Counted from the stretch's first letter, positions 1 to 9,715 are shown. The stretch is 64,000 bases of DNA from Sulfitobacter alexandrii (GCF_001886735.1 NZ_CP018076.1:930001-994000), one strand, 5' to 3'. Numbers and translations: made by a program. The notes: generated by a model not told the origin, from the letters alone.

Positions 1-1
1 C

Positions 2-553
2 CCCGTCGGCATGGCCCACCTCAAGGATCTCGCGCTGCAATACGGCTTCAACGGTCACGGTCACGATTTCGACATGGCCAGCATGCTGCGCCCCCTGCTG
101 TTCGTACCGCCGAGCATGACCATCGGCGTGCTTCTGACCAAGATGCAGACCGAACGCCGCCACATGGCGCTCGTGATCGACGAATATGGCGGCGTGGACG
201 GTCTCGTGACCATCGAGGATCTGATCGAACAGGTCATCGGGGAAATCGAGGACGAACACGACGTGGACGAGGGCAAGAACTGGACGGTGGAGAAACCCGG
301 CGTCTACCTCGCCCTGGCAAAGACCCCGCTGGACGAGTTCGAGGCCGAGATCGGTCATTCCCTGACGGACCACGATACCGTGGACGAAGAGGAAATCGAT
401 ACGCTGGGCGGGCTGGTCTTCATGCTTTCGGGCCGCGTGCCGGCGCGCGGAGAAGTCGTGCTGCACCCCGACGGGCCGGAGTTCGAGGTGATCGAGGCCG
501 ATCCGCGCCGGATCAAGAGACTGCGGGTACGGACCACCGGAGCTTCGGGATGA
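2..553 (+). CDS. corC: CorC/HlyC-type CBS-domain protein, 3' part only
   Basis: The reading frame is open to the left edge, so the gene starts outside the window and only the last 184 or so codons are seen. The visible part carries the second half of a CBS-pair region (MALVIDEYGGVDGLVTIEDL, residues about 59-78 of the visible part) and then the acidic CorC/HlyC C-terminal domain. The family is linked to Mg/Co efflux and membrane integrity, with unclear biochemistry. Its stop overlaps the lnt start (ATGA at 550-553). The pairing corC-lnt is widespread in proteobacteria, which supports the call. An ATG at 11 is internal to the conserved domain and is not the start. Confidence 0.88.
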   Translation, partial: PVGMAHLKDLALQYGFNGHGHDFDMASMLRPLLFVPPSMTIGVLLTKMQTERRHMALVIDEYGGVDGLVTIEDLIEQVIGEIEDEHDVDEGKNWTVEKPGVYLALAKTPLDEFEAEIGHSLTDHDTVDEEEIDTLGGLVFMLSGRVPARGEVVLHPDGPEFEVIEADPRRIKRLRVRTTGASG

Positions 554-2055
554 CCCGACGCCTCGCGGCGTGGCAGGTACTCCTTCTGGCGGCGCTTTTC
601 GGGGCAGGGGCCGCTTTTGGCCAGCAACCCTACGACCTGCCGCCACTCATGCTGCTGGGACTGATCGGTGCCGCCTGGCTGTTCGTTGGGCGCGTGACAC
701 CGGGACAGGCGGCATGGACCGGCTGGGCGTTCGGGCTGGGCTACTTCATGCACGCGCTGCAATGGATCGTCTCGCCCTTCATGGTGGACGTGGCGCGTCA
801 CGGCTGGATGGCGCCCTTCGCGCTGGTGTTCCTGGCGGCAGGGATGGCGCTGTTCTGGGGCGCGGCGTTCTGGGGCGGGCGCAAGCTGTCGCGCACGGGC
901 CCCTGGGCGCTGATCCCCTGCTGGGTCGCGGCGGAACTGGTGCGCGCCTACATCTTCACCGGGTTTCCATGGGCAAGCCCCGCGCAATCGACGGTCGGTG
1001 TTCTTGCCGGGCAGACGCTGGCCTGGATCGGACCGCACGGTCTGAACGTGATCCTGATCGGCGCGGCGGTCTGGGGGGCGACGGCCCTGACATCGCGGCC
1101 AGCCCTGCACTGGCGCCTGCTGCGCGAGGCGAGCCTGCTGGTGCTGCTGGTGGCACTTCTGCTGCCCGTGCCCGATCGCGACGCACCGCTGTCGGGCCAT
1201 ACCATCCGACTGGTACAGCCGAATGCCGCGCAAAAGGACAAGTGGGATCCGGACAAGATCCCGGTGTTCTTCCAGCGCCAGCTGCAATACACGGCCGCCC
1301 CGCCCGAGGGAGCGGCGCCGGACCTCGTGCTGTGGTCCGAGACCGCGATCCCATGGAACCTCGAATGGGCCGGCACCGCGCTGGAGGAAATCGCCCGCGC
1401 CGGGGCTGACGCCCCCGTGGCGCTTGGCGTGCAGCGCAGCGACGACCTGCGCTATTTCAACGCGATGATCACCCTCGACCAGAGCGGCGCGGTCACCCAG
1501 ACTTACGACAAGCACCATCTGGTACCCTTCGGCGAGTACATGCCGCTGGGCGACTTCCTGGCCCGGTTCGGCATCTACGGGCTGGCCGCCAACCAGGGCC
1601 ACGGGTACACGGCCGGGCCCGGGGCGCGGCTGCTGGATTTCGGCCCGCTCGGCCGGGCGCTGCCGCTGATCTGCTACGAAGCGGTCTTTGCACATGACGT
1701 GAACGCGGCGCCGGAACGGCCCGATTTCCTGATCCAGATCACCAACGACGCCTGGTTCGGGCGCGGGGCGGGACCGCGACAGCATCTGGCGCAGGCGCGG
1801 ATGCGGGCCATCGAACAGGGACTGCCGCTGGCGCGGGTGGCAAACACCGGGATCTCGGCCATGATCGACCCGCAGGGACGTGTGACCGCCAGCCTGCCGC
1901 TGAACACCGCCGGGTTCCTTGACGCGGCGCTTCCCGCGCCTGCCGCGGTGACGCCCTATCGCCGCACCGGGGACCTGCCGGTCGCGCTGTTCGTGCTGCT
2001 TGCACTGGCGGCCTGTGGCCTGCACGCCCGGCGGCGGGGGCAGGGCCGCCCTTAG
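550..2055 (+). CDS. lnt: apolipoprotein N-acyltransferase
   Basis: Integral inner-membrane enzyme that N-acylates the lipoprotein N-terminal cysteine, the last step of lipoprotein maturation. The 501-aa protein has about six N-terminal hydrophobic segments (residues 1-220), a nitrilase-type periplasmic domain, and a final C-terminal membrane segment (about 475-492). The nitrilase triad is visible: Glu264 in WSETAIPW, Lys321 in YDKHHLVPFGEYMP and Cys375 in LICYEAVF. Length matches the family. The start ATG overlaps the corC stop by 4 bp, so the two are translationally coupled. Confidence 0.95.
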   Translation: MTRRLAAWQVLLLAALFGAGAAFGQQPYDLPPLMLLGLIGAAWLFVGRVTPGQAAWTGWAFGLGYFMHALQWIVSPFMVDVARHGWMAPFALVFLAAGMALFWGAAFWGGRKLSRTGPWALIPCWVAAELVRAYIFTGFPWASPAQSTVGVLAGQTLAWIGPHGLNVILIGAAVWGATALTSRPALHWRLLREASLLVLLVALLLPVPDRDAPLSGHTIRLVQPNAAQKDKWDPDKIPVFFQRQLQYTAAPPEGAAPDLVLWSETAIPWNLEWAGTALEEIARAGADAPVALGVQRSDDLRYFNAMITLDQSGAVTQTYDKHHLVPFGEYMPLGDFLARFGIYGLAANQGHGYTAGPGARLLDFGPLGRALPLICYEAVFAHDVNAAPERPDFLIQITNDAWFGRGAGPRQHLAQARMRAIEQGLPLARVANTGISAMIDPQGRVTASLPLNTAGFLDAALPAPAAVTPYRRTGDLPVALFVLLALAACGLHARRRGQGRP

Positions 2056-2097
2056 CGATTGACCTTGGCGCAATGCCCCGATAAGCCAGCGAAATCG

Positions 2098-2143
2098 CGC
2101 CACAACGGCTTCCTGACGTGGCGTCTGCATTTTAACTGGAGCA
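2098..2143 (+). promoter_or_regulatory. SAM/SAH riboswitch upstream of metK
   Basis: The 5' stem CGCCAC (2098-2103) pairs with GTGGCG (2118-2123), enclosing AACGGCTTCCTGAC. An AT-rich linker follows, and the element ends in GGAGCA (2138-2143), which is also the Shine-Dalgarno of metK. This matches the consensus I recall for the small H-type pseudoknot SAM/SAH class found before metK in Rhodobacterales. Ligand binding would fold the 3' strand with the SD and so block translation. The distance to ATG (2148) is 4 nt. No other gene lies between. Confidence 0.87.
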
Positions 2144-2147
2144 CGAC

Positions 2148-3329
2148 ATGTCCCGACAGAATTATACCTTCACCTCGGAATCCGTTTCCGAGGGGCACCC
2201 CGACAAGGTGTGCGACCGCATTTCAGACGCCATCCTCGATGCGTTCATTGCGGAGGAACCGGAAGCCCGCGTCGCGGCGGAGACTTTCGCCACCACCAAC
2301 CGCGTGGTGATCGGAGGAGAGGTCGGGCTGTCCGACAAGTCCAAGCTGGACTCGTACCTCGAGAAGGTCGAGGACATCGCGCGGGCCTGCATCAAGGACA
2401 TCGGCTACGAGCAGGACGAGTTTCACCACGCCACCTGCGAGATCACCAACCTGCTGCACCCGCAGTCGGCTCACATCGCGCAGGGCGTGAACGCGGCCGA
2501 GAACAAGGACGAAGGTGCGGGCGACCAGGGCATCATGTTCGGCTTCGCCACCGACGAGACGCCGGAACTGATGCCGGCGCCGATCCACTACGCGCATGCC
2601 ATCCTGCGGCGCCTTGCCGAGGTGCGCAAGGACGGCTCCGAGCCGACCCTGCGCCCGGATGCCAAGAGCCAGCTTTCGGTCATCTACGAGAACGGCAAGC
2701 CGGTGGGCGTCAGCTCCATCGTGCTGTCGACCCAGCACGAAAGCGAAAGCCAGACCAGCGCCGATATCCGCGCCATCGTGGAACCCTACATCCGCGAGGT
2801 TCTGCCCGAGGGCTGGATCCGCGACGACACGGTCTGGCACGTGAACCCCACCGGCACCTTCGTGATCGGCGGGCCGGACGGCGACGCGGGCTTGACGGGA
2901 CGCAAGATCATCGTGGACACCTACGGCGGGGCCGCCCCGCACGGCGGCGGTGCGTTCTCGGGCAAGGATCCGACCAAGGTGGACCGCTCCGCCGCCTATG
3001 CCGCGCGCTACCTCGCGAAGAACGTGGTGGCCTCGGGCATGGCCGCGAAGTGCACGATCCAGCTGTCCTATGCCATCGGCGTCAGTGAACCGCTGTCGAT
3101 CTATTGCGACACCCACGGCACCGGCGAGGTCGAGGACGCGGCGGTGGAGAAGGCGATTCGTTCGGTGATGAGCCTGACACCCCGTGGCATCCGCGAGCAA
3201 TTGCAGCTCAACAAGCCGATCTACGCCCGGACGGCCGCCTACGGCCACTTCGGTCGCGCCCCCGAAGCGGACGGCGGTTTCAGCTGGGAACGGACCGATC
3301 TGGCGGACAAGCTGAAGGCAGCGGTCTGA
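2148..3329 (+). CDS. metK: S-adenosylmethionine synthetase
   Basis: Makes S-adenosylmethionine from methionine and ATP in the cytosol; tetrameric, Mg and K dependent. The 393-aa product is full length. The N-terminus has the ATP/metal motif [12 protein letters not shown] (about residues 10-21). The characteristic [10 protein letters not shown] is near residues 123-132 and [19 protein letters not shown] near 266-284. Start chosen at 2148 because the riboswitch-borne SD GGAGCA sits just before it. Regulation is expected to be feedback repression through the SAM/SAH riboswitch. A hairpin terminator follows at 3396. Confidence 0.97.
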   Translation: MSRQNYTFTSESVSEGHPDKVCDRISDAILDAFIAEEPEARVAAETFATTNRVVIGGEVGLSDKSKLDSYLEKVEDIARACIKDIGYEQDEFHHATCEITNLLHPQSAHIAQGVNAAENKDEGAGDQGIMFGFATDETPELMPAPIHYAHAILRRLAEVRKDGSEPTLRPDAKSQLSVIYENGKPVGVSSIVLSTQHESESQTSADIRAIVEPYIREVLPEGWIRDDTVWHVNPTGTFVIGGPDGDAGLTGRKIIVDTYGGAAPHGGGAFSGKDPTKVDRSAAYAARYLAKNVVASGMAAKCTIQLSYAIGVSEPLSIYCDTHGTGEVEDAAVEKAIRSVMSLTPRGIREQLQLNKPIYARTAAYGHFGRAPEADGGFSWERTDLADKLKAAV

Positions 3330-3395
3330 CCACCGGGCGCGCGGCGCGACGCCCGCGCTGTCCTAACAGGACGCTGCCACATGGCACAGGACAGG

Positions 3396-3422
3396 GCGGC
3401 CCTTTCGGGGGCCGCTTTTTCG
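3396..3422 (+). terminator. rho-independent terminator after metK
   Basis: Perfect 7-bp stem GCGGCCC (3396-3402) with GGGCCGC (3409-3415) and a 6-nt loop, followed directly by TTTTTCGTTT. It lies 67 nt after the metK stop and before trmB, so it should separate the two units. Confidence 0.85.
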
Positions 3423-3459
3423 TTTGCGGGCCTCGGGCGGGGAAGCTAAAGCGCTTGGC

Positions 3460-4161
3460 ATGAGCGAACCCGTCAGACCCCGCCGCAACTTCTATGGCCG
3501 CCTCAAGGGCAAGGCGCTGAAGAAGTCCCAGAAAACCTACCTCGACGAGGACCTCGAGGCCTTGTCGCCCGGCCCGGTGAGCTGGGAGGCAAACCCCGAA
3601 CGCCATCCGCTCGACCTTGGCGCGCGTTTCGGCGACAGGCCGGTCTGGCTGGAGATCGGTTTCGGCGGCGGCGAACATCTGGTGCACCAGGCCACGCGGA
3701 ATCCGCAGGTGGGGATCATCGGCTGCGAGCCCTACATCAACGGGGTCGCCATGTTGCTGGGCAAGATCCGGCGCGCCGGGGTCGACAACCTTGCCGTGCA
3801 TCCGGGCGACGCCCGCGACCTCTTTGACGTCCTGCCCGAGGCGACGGTCCAGCGGGCCTTCCTGCTGTATCCCGATCCTTGGCCGAAAGCGCGGCATCAT
3901 CGCCGCCGCTTCGTCACCCCCGAGCACCTGGAACCGTTGTCGCGGGTCATGGCGACCGGCGCGATCCTGAGGATCGCCACCGACATCGAGGACTACGTCC
4001 GGCAAACGCTGGAAGAGGTGCCTCGGCACGGGTTCGAGTGGCTGGCCGAAGGGCCGAGGGACTGGCGCACCCCCTGGGACGACTGGCTGTCGACGCGCTA
4101 TGAACAGAAGGCGCTGCGGGAGGGGCGCAGGCCGCACTATCTGACCTTCCGCCGGACCTGA
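3460..4161 (+). CDS. trmB: tRNA (guanine-N7-)-methyltransferase
   Basis: Methylates N7 of G46 in the variable loop of tRNAs using SAM. The 233-aa protein has the Rossmann SAM motif LEIGFGGGEHL (about residues 62-72) and the family signature YPDPWPKARHHRRR (about 139-152). A longer frame opens at a TTG at 3424, but the ATG at 3460 (MSEPVRPRRNFYGR) matches homologues, so I use that. Its place after metK is shared with other Rhodobacterales. Three perfect hairpins follow the stop. Confidence 0.93.
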   Translation: MSEPVRPRRNFYGRLKGKALKKSQKTYLDEDLEALSPGPVSWEANPERHPLDLGARFGDRPVWLEIGFGGGEHLVHQATRNPQVGIIGCEPYINGVAMLLGKIRRAGVDNLAVHPGDARDLFDVLPEATVQRAFLLYPDPWPKARHHRRRFVTPEHLEPLSRVMATGAILRIATDIEDYVRQTLEEVPRHGFEWLAEGPRDWRTPWDDWLSTRYEQKALREGRRPHYLTFRRT

Positions 4162-4165
4162 CTGC

Positions 4166-4182
4166 GCGGGCCGGGGGCCCGC
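4166..4182 (+). terminator. hairpin after trmB
   Basis: Perfect 7-bp stem GCGGGCC / GGCCCGC with a GGG loop, 4 nt after the trmB stop. There is no U-tract directly after it, so termination is only possible, or the hairpin protects the 3' end. It is the first of three hairpins in 70 bp. Confidence 0.5.
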
Positions 4183-4195
4183 ACGCGATTTCATT

Positions 4196-4234
4196 GATTT
4201 GGCGCTGCCAAATCGGTGCGAGACGCTGTCTCGC
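4196..4234. repeat. two tandem perfect hairpins upstream of aroA
   Basis: GATTTGGC (4196-4203) pairs with GCCAAATC (4207-4214), and GCGAGAC (4218-4224) pairs with GTCTCGC (4228-4234). Both loops are GCT. The element lies about 100 nt before the aroA start. I do not know its role: it could be an operator pair, a leader RNA or a transcript end. Confidence 0.6.
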
Positions 4235-4332
4235 GCTCTGGAGTACTTGTCGGCATAAAGAAGCGGGAAGCCGGCATGGACCCCGCGCGGGGCGTAGGGT
4301 AGAAACCGCCGGAAACAGGTAAGGACGTTCAG

Positions 4333-5685
4333 ATGTCAGCCCACGGTGACCCCATTCCGATGACCTCGCAGGCCTGCGGACCGCTGACCGGCACGGCCGA
4401 TGTTCCCGGCGACAAGTCGATTTCGCACCGGTCGCTGATCCTCGGCGCCATGGCGGTGGGGGAAACCACGATCACCGGTCTGCTCGAGGGGCAGGACGTG
4501 CTGGACACCGCGCGGGCGATGCGCGCCTTCGGGGCGCAGGTGGTCGATCACGGTGGCGGCCGCTGGTCGGTGCACGGCGTCGGTGTGGGTGGCTTCGCCG
4601 AGCCGGACAACGTGATCGACTGCGGTAACTCGGGCACGGGGGTGCGGCTGATCATGGGCGCCATGGCAACCTCTCCGATCACCGCGACCTTTACCGGGGA
4701 TGCCAGCCTGAATGGCCGGCCGATGGCGCGGGTGACGGACCCGTTGTCGCTGTTCGGGTGCGTGGCGGTGGGGCGCGCGGGCGGACGGCTGCCGATGACC
4801 CTCGTGGGGGCGGCGGAACCGGTGCCGGTGCGCTACGCCGTGCCGGTGCCGTCGGCGCAGGTGAAGTCGGCGGTGCTGCTGGCGGGGCTGAATGCCCCGG
4901 GACAGACCGTCGTGATCGAGGCGGAAGCGACGCGCGACCACACGGAGCGGATGCTGGCGGGCTTCGGTGCCGAGGTCACGGTGGAAGAAACGGCGGAGGG
5001 CCGGGTCATCACCCTCACGGGCCAGCCCGAGCTGTCGCCGCAGCATATCGAGGTGCCGCGCGATCCGTCTTCGGCGGCCTTCCCGGTCTGCGCGGCGTTG
5101 ATCGTGCCCGGATCGGACGTGCTGGTGCCGGGGATCGGGCTGAACCCGACGCGGGCGGGATTGTTCACCACGCTGCGCGAGATGGGTGCCGACCTGACCT
5201 ATGAGAACGAACGCGAGGAAGGCGGCGAGCCCGTGGCGGACCTGCGGGCGCGGTTCTCGCCGGATCTGCGCGGCATCTCGGTGCCGCCGGAGCGGGCGGC
5301 GAGCATGATCGACGAATATCCCGTGCTGTCGGTGGTCGCGGCCTTTGCCGAAGGCCGCACCGAGATGCGCGGGGTGAAGGAGCTGCGGGTCAAGGAGAGC
5401 GACCGGATCGACGCCATGGCGCGGGGGCTGCGCGCCAACGGGATCGAGGTCGAGGAAGGCCCAGACTGGTGGGCCGTCACCGGCCGCGGGCATGGCAAGG
5501 TTCCGGGGGGGGCGACCTGTGCCAGCCAGCTCGACCACCGGATCGCCATGTCGTTCCTGATACTCGGCATGGCCGCCAACGCGCCGGTAGACGTGGATGA
5601 CGCGGGGCCGATCGCGACGTCCTTCCCGATCTTCGAGCCGCTGATGCAGCGGCTGGGCGCCAGGATCAGCCGGGGTGCCGCATGA
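4333..5685 (+). CDS. aroA: 3-phosphoshikimate 1-carboxyvinyltransferase (EPSP synthase)
   Basis: Transfers the enolpyruvyl group of PEP to shikimate-3-phosphate in aromatic amino acid synthesis. The 450-aa protein has GDKSISHRS near residues 27-35, [16 protein letters not shown] near 52-67, and [12 protein letters not shown] near 354-365. The LLEGxDV and TRDHTERML motifs resemble the class II enzymes of alphaproteobacteria, as in Agrobacterium CP4. However, the position I align to Ala100 of CP4 is Gly here (GNSGTG), so natural glyphosate tolerance cannot be assumed. SD AAGGA precedes the ATG. The stop overlaps cmk. Confidence 0.95.
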   Translation: MSAHGDPIPMTSQACGPLTGTADVPGDKSISHRSLILGAMAVGETTITGLLEGQDVLDTARAMRAFGAQVVDHGGGRWSVHGVGVGGFAEPDNVIDCGNSGTGVRLIMGAMATSPITATFTGDASLNGRPMARVTDPLSLFGCVAVGRAGGRLPMTLVGAAEPVPVRYAVPVPSAQVKSAVLLAGLNAPGQTVVIEAEATRDHTERMLAGFGAEVTVEETAEGRVITLTGQPELSPQHIEVPRDPSSAAFPVCAALIVPGSDVLVPGIGLNPTRAGLFTTLREMGADLTYENEREEGGEPVADLRARFSPDLRGISVPPERAASMIDEYPVLSVVAAFAEGRTEMRGVKELRVKESDRIDAMARGLRANGIEVEEGPDWWAVTGRGHGKVPGGATCASQLDHRIAMSFLILGMAANAPVDVDDAGPIATSFPIFEPLMQRLGARISRGAA

Positions 5686-6308
5686 TGCTGAACGGTTTCA
5701 CGGTCGCGATCGACGGTCCGGCGGCGTCGGGCAAGGGCACGATTTCCAAGGCGGTGGCGCGGCATTTCGGGTTCGCCCATCTCGACACGGGGCTGCTGTA
5801 CCGGGCGGTCGGCGCGCGGGTTCTTGACGGCGAACTTCCCGAGGATGCCGCGCGGGCACTGGTGCCGGCGGACCTGGAGGACGACCGGCTGCGGTCGCCC
5901 GAGGTGGCGCAGGAGGCAAGCCGGGTCGCCGCGGTGCCCGAGGTCCGGGCGCTGCTGGTCGATTTCCAGCGCAGCTTCGCCGCCCGCGCCGGGGGGGCGG
6001 TTCTGGACGGGCGCGACATCGGCACGGTGATCTGTCCGGACGCGCAGGTGAAGATGTTCGTGACGGCCCGAGCGGATGTGCGGGCGCGTCGGCGGTTCGA
6101 GGAACTGCGGGGCAAGGGGGTCGACACCACGTTCGAGGCGGTGCTGGCCGATGTCGAGGCGCGGGACGCGCGCGACATGGGGCGCGCCGATGCCCCGCTG
6201 CGCCCCGCGCCGGACGCGGTGCAGGTCGACACCTCGAACCTGGCGATCGACGCGGCCGTGGAGGCCGCCGTCGCGCTGATTGCGGAAAAGCTGCCCGCCC
6301 GCGGCTGA
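5682..6308 (+). CDS. cmk: cytidylate kinase
   Basis: Phosphorylates CMP and dCMP with ATP. The 208-aa product starts with the P-loop region [18 protein letters not shown] (about residues 8-25) and has [11 protein letters not shown], the usual Cmk pattern for the CMP-binding part, and the [13 protein letters not shown] motif near residue 110. Two ATGs in a row (5682, 5685) overlap the aroA stop, so coupling is likely. The pair aroA-cmk is conserved in this family; rpsA, the usual next gene, does not follow within the window. Confidence 0.94.
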   Translation: MMLNGFTVAIDGPAASGKGTISKAVARHFGFAHLDTGLLYRAVGARVLDGELPEDAARALVPADLEDDRLRSPEVAQEASRVAAVPEVRALLVDFQRSFAARAGGAVLDGRDIGTVICPDAQVKMFVTARADVRARRRFEELRGKGVDTTFEAVLADVEARDARDMGRADAPLRPAPDAVQVDTSNLAIDAAVEAAVALIAEKLPARG

Positions 6309-6397
6309 CGCCGACATGCCCTTGCGCAGCGTCACGGCATCTGGCCCGCGGGCGGAACCGCGCTATCTCAGGCGCGAGTGAAGCAAGGAGACCCTCG

Positions 6398-6778
6398 ATG
6401 AAATCCGCAAAAGACTACCTGGATGAAGCCAATGCAACCGTGCCGAAGATGAGCGCCGAGGACGCGATCGCCAAGCACGCCGAAGGCAACGGCGTGTTCG
6501 TCGACGTCCGCGACAGCGGTGACATCGCCAAGAGCGGCACCATCGCCGGGGCGCACCGCATCCCGCGCGGGATGATGGAGTTCCGCGCCGATCCGGCGAT
6601 GGAGCAGTTCTACAACCCCGCCCTCAAGAAGGATGCCGAAATCTACCTGATCTGCGGCGCCGGCGGACAGGCCGCCTTGGCGGGCAAGACGCTTCAGACC
6701 ATGGGATACACCAATGTGACGAACATCGGCGGTTTCCCCGGCTGGAAAGAGGCGGGCGGCCCGACCGAAGAGGGATGA
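6398..6778 (+). CDS. rhodanese-like sulfurtransferase
   Basis: A single rhodanese domain of 126 aa. The substrate loop CGAGGQA carries the probable persulfide Cys86, and the substrate entry motif VFVDVRDSGD is near residues 33-42. Single-domain rhodaneses move sulfane sulfur between thiols, but the physiological donor and acceptor cannot be told here. It has its own SD (AAGGAGA) 89 nt after cmk. It is convergent with the amidohydrolase at 6812. Confidence 0.85.
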   Translation: MKSAKDYLDEANATVPKMSAEDAIAKHAEGNGVFVDVRDSGDIAKSGTIAGAHRIPRGMMEFRADPAMEQFYNPALKKDAEIYLICGAGGQAALAGKTLQTMGYTNVTNIGGFPGWKEAGGPTEEG

Positions 6779-6811
6779 TGCCCTGACCGGAGGCTTCGCC
6801 GTTCGCGCAAG

Positions 6812-8410
6812 TCAGGCGGCGAAGTCCCGCAGCACCCTGCCGGCATTGACCGTCGTGCGGGCGCCGTTGTGCATCGACAGCTGCCCGTTCACCAGCACGT
6901 GGGCGATCCCGCTGGCATAGCGCCGCAGGTCGCGCGCGGTGGCGTTGCTGGTGATCGTGGCCGGATCGAACACGCAGATATCCGCGTTGTAGCCCGGCAG
7001 CAGGCTGCCCCTGTCCGCCAGTCCCAGCCGCCGGGCGGGGACCGATGTTATCTTCTGCACGCCGGCTTCGAGGCCCAGCACGTTGCGGTCGCGGACGTAG
7101 TACTGCAGGAACCGCGCGGCCCAGCCGTAGCCCGAGAGGGATCCGACGTGATCCTTCAGGATGCCTTCGTTCGCGACGGCGACGGTGTCCGATATCACCG
7201 CGCATTCCGGTTGCGACAGGCACAGGTCCACGTCGTCGTCCTTGAAGGATTTGGATGACCAGATCGCGCCTGACAGGTTGTCGCCTTCCTCGAGCAGGAT
7301 ATCGAGAACCGCATCGTAGGGATCGACGCCGCGCATCCGGCCGATCTCTTCGAAGTCGGCCCCGATCAGGTCCTTGTTCTCGGTCGCGTTGAGCAGGACG
7401 ACGTCCTGCCACTTGCGGGCCTTGACGATCAGCCACATCGGCTTGGGGTTGGCCTTGATCTTCTCGCGGGCTTCCGGGTCCTTGAGACGGGCGAGCAGGG
7501 CGGCGTGGCCGCCTTCCTGCGCCCATTTCGGCAGGATCGCGGCCATCAGCGTGTGGTTCCAGTCGTGCGGGATCACGTCGAAGGCGATGTTTACGTCGTG
7601 GCGGCGAGCGACCTCGATCATCTCGAGCGTGTGTTCCATGGCGTGCCGGGGGGCGCCGAACTTGGGCTGGATGTGCGAAATCTGCAACCGCGCGCCCGAC
7701 TGGCGGGCGGTCGAAATGGCTTCGGCAAAGCCGAGGTCGTATTCGGTGTCGCGGTTGCGCACATGCGTGGCGTAGAGCCTGCCGCGCTTTGCCGCGACTT
7801 CGCACATCGGCACCAGGTGTTCGGGCGACGCGAGGATACCGGGCCAGTATTCCAGCCCGGTGGAGAAGCCGCCGGCGCCTTCGTCCATCGCCTGGTCCAC
7901 CATCCTCGCCATCTCAGAGATCTCGTGCGGTTCGCCCGCGCGCAGCTGGTCGCCCAGCACGGCGCGGTGGATGGTGCCGTGCCCGACGAAGGCCATCACG
8001 TTCACGCCCAGTTCGGTGTGTTCGAGCGCATCCAGATAGTCGCCGAAGCTGCGCCAGTCGGCGCGATGGGGACCTTCGGTGTACCACGGAGAGACGGACT
8101 TGATCGCGCCGTGCGAGCAGACGGGCGCGCAGCTGATGCCGCACTGGCCGACCACCTCGGTGGTGACCCCCTGGTGCACCTGGCTTTCGGCGCGGCCATC
8201 CGCGATGAGTGTAAAATCCGAATGGGTGTGCATGTCGATGAAGCCGGGCGCCACCGTCAGGCCGGTGACGTCTATCACGTTGGCGGCCCCGGCCGCATCG
8301 AGGTCACCGACCTCGACGATCTTGCCACGGGTGATGCCGACATCGCCCGCGAAGGCGGCCCGTCCGGTGCCGTCGATCACGGTGCCGCCCCTGAGGATGG
8401 TATCGAACAA
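6812..8410 (-). CDS. N-acyl-D-amino-acid deacylase-like amidohydrolase
   Basis: A 532-aa metal-dependent amidohydrolase. The N-terminus has the composite-domain strand MFDTILRGGTVIDGTGR and the metal ligands HTHSD near residues 61-65. The VVGQCGISCAP stretch (near 86-96) and IAFDVIPHDWNHT are typical of the D-aminoacylase group, which releases D-amino acids or related amines from N-acyl forms. The start codon is TTG at 8410, chosen because a strong SD (AAGGAG, 6-nt spacing) precedes it. It is the last gene of the TRAP operon, 15 nt behind dctM, so its substrate probably enters by that transporter. A dihydropyrimidinase-like role is less likely. Confidence 0.8.
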   Translation of the reverse strand: MFDTILRGGTVIDGTGRAAFAGDVGITRGKIVEVGDLDAAGAANVIDVTGLTVAPGFIDMHTHSDFTLIADGRAESQVHQGVTTEVVGQCGISCAPVCSHGAIKSVSPWYTEGPHRADWRSFGDYLDALEHTELGVNVMAFVGHGTIHRAVLGDQLRAGEPHEISEMARMVDQAMDEGAGGFSTGLEYWPGILASPEHLVPMCEVAAKRGRLYATHVRNRDTEYDLGFAEAISTARQSGARLQISHIQPKFGAPRHAMEHTLEMIEVARRHDVNIAFDVIPHDWNHTLMAAILPKWAQEGGHAALLARLKDPEAREKIKANPKPMWLIVKARKWQDVVLLNATENKDLIGADFEEIGRMRGVDPYDAVLDILLEEGDNLSGAIWSSKSFKDDDVDLCLSQPECAVISDTVAVANEGILKDHVGSLSGYGWAARFLQYYVRDRNVLGLEAGVQKITSVPARRLGLADRGSLLPGYNADICVFDPATITSNATARDLRRYASGIAHVLVNGQLSMHNGARTTVNAGRVLRDFAA

Positions 8411-8425
8411 CGCGGTCTCCTTTTC

Positions 8426-9715
8426 CTATCTCGACGGGCCGTAGATCAGGTCCGGCAGGAACGTGGTCAGGTCGGGCACGAGGATCAGGATCAGCATCCC
8501 GATGATGTAGGCGCCGATGAAGGGAAGCACCGCCACCGAGATCCGCTCGATGGAAATCCCCGAGATGCGTGCGGCCACGGTCAGGTTCGCGCCCAGCGGC
8601 GGTGTCAGGAAACCGATTTCGCAGGTGATGACGGTAAAGATCCCGAACATCACCGGGTCAATCCCCAGCGACGTGGCGAGGGGCAGGAAGACCGCCGTGA
8701 ACAGCACGATCTGCGCCAGCGACTCCATGAAGGTGCCGATGAAGATGTAGAACACGCCGATCAGCAACAGCACGAGCACGCGGTTTTCCGTCAGCGCGGT
8801 GATGCCGTTCTGGACGGCCGTGGGAATGTCGTAGAACGCGGTCAGCTGCCCGAAGGCCAGTGTCGGCGAGATCAGGATCAGGATGCCGGTCAGAAGGGCC
8901 GTGAACTTGAGCGCGTCGACCAGCTTGGCCAGTGTCAGTTCGCGGTAGACCACGAGGCCCACGAAAAGGGCATAGAACACGGCCACGCCCGCTGCCTCGG
9001 TGGGGGTGAAGATACCGCCGTAGATGCCGCCCAGGATCAGCACGGGCGCACCGATGGACCACTTGCCGTCCCAGCAGGCGCGCAGGAATGGGCCCCAGGA
9101 GAATGGCGCGCCGTCGCCGCCGTAGCCGCGCTTGCGCGCGATGATGTAGGTGGTCAGCATCAGCAGCAGGGTGACGACGATGCCCGGCACGATGCCGGCG
9201 AGGAAAAGCCGCGGGATCGAGGTTTCGGAGACGAGTCCGTAGATGATCATCAGGTTCGATGGCGGGATCAGGCTGCCGAGCGCCCCCGCACTGGCGGTGA
9301 TCGACGCGGCGAAGGGCACATCGTAGTCTTCCTTTTTCATCGCCGGCACCGTGACGGAGCCGATGGCCGCCGTGGTGGCCGGGCCCGAGCCGGAGAGGGC
9401 TGCGAACAGCATGCAGGCAAAGACGGTGACGAGCCCCATCGAGCCGCGATAGGCGCCGACGAGATTGGTGGCGATGCCGATCATCCGGGTGGCCATGCCG
9501 CCGACCTCCATCAGGCGGCCCGCCAGCACAAAAAGCGGAATGGTCAGCAGCGGAAAGGGCGTGAGGCTGGAATAGCCGGTCTGCGCCAAGAGCGTATAGG
9601 GGATGTCGATCAGGAAAAGCGCAAGGCCCGTGGTCAGCCCCACGGCCGCGAAAAGCGGTACACCGATGACGGTCAGGACGACAAAGGCGATGCAAAGGAT
9701 CAGAAGCGGGCTCAC
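8426..9715 (-). CDS. dctM: TRAP transporter large permease (DctM family)
   Basis: A 429-aa membrane protein with about a dozen hydrophobic helices, the channel subunit that drives solute uptake with a Na or H gradient. The LSGSGPATTAAIGSVTVPAM segment and the LGSLIPPSNLMIIYG segment are standard DctM signatures. The start is GTG at 9715, overlapping the small-subunit stop (GTGA). It works with the periplasmic binding protein and small permease encoded upstream on the same strand. Confidence 0.93.
   Translation of the reverse strand: MSPLLILCIAFVVLTVIGVPLFAAVGLTTGLALFLIDIPYTLLAQTGYSSLTPFPLLTIPLFVLAGRLMEVGGMATRMIGIATNLVGAYRGSMGLVTVFACMLFAALSGSGPATTAAIGSVTVPAMKKEDYDVPFAASITASAGALGSLIPPSNLMIIYGLVSETSIPRLFLAGIVPGIVVTLLLMLTTYIIARKRGYGGDGAPFSWGPFLRACWDGKWSIGAPVLILGGIYGGIFTPTEAAGVAVFYALFVGLVVYRELTLAKLVDALKFTALLTGILILISPTLAFGQLTAFYDIPTAVQNGITALTENRVLVLLLIGVFYIFIGTFMESLAQIVLFTAVFLPLATSLGIDPVMFGIFTVITCEIGFLTPPLGANLTVAARISGISIERISVAVLPFIGAYIIGMLILILVPDLTTFLPDLIYGPSR

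Noticed and set aside
4333..5685. aroA considered as a glyphosate-tolerant CP4-like enzyme
   Set aside because: Class II-like wording is present, but the position I align to the CP4 Ala100 is Gly here, so tolerance is not supported by sequence.
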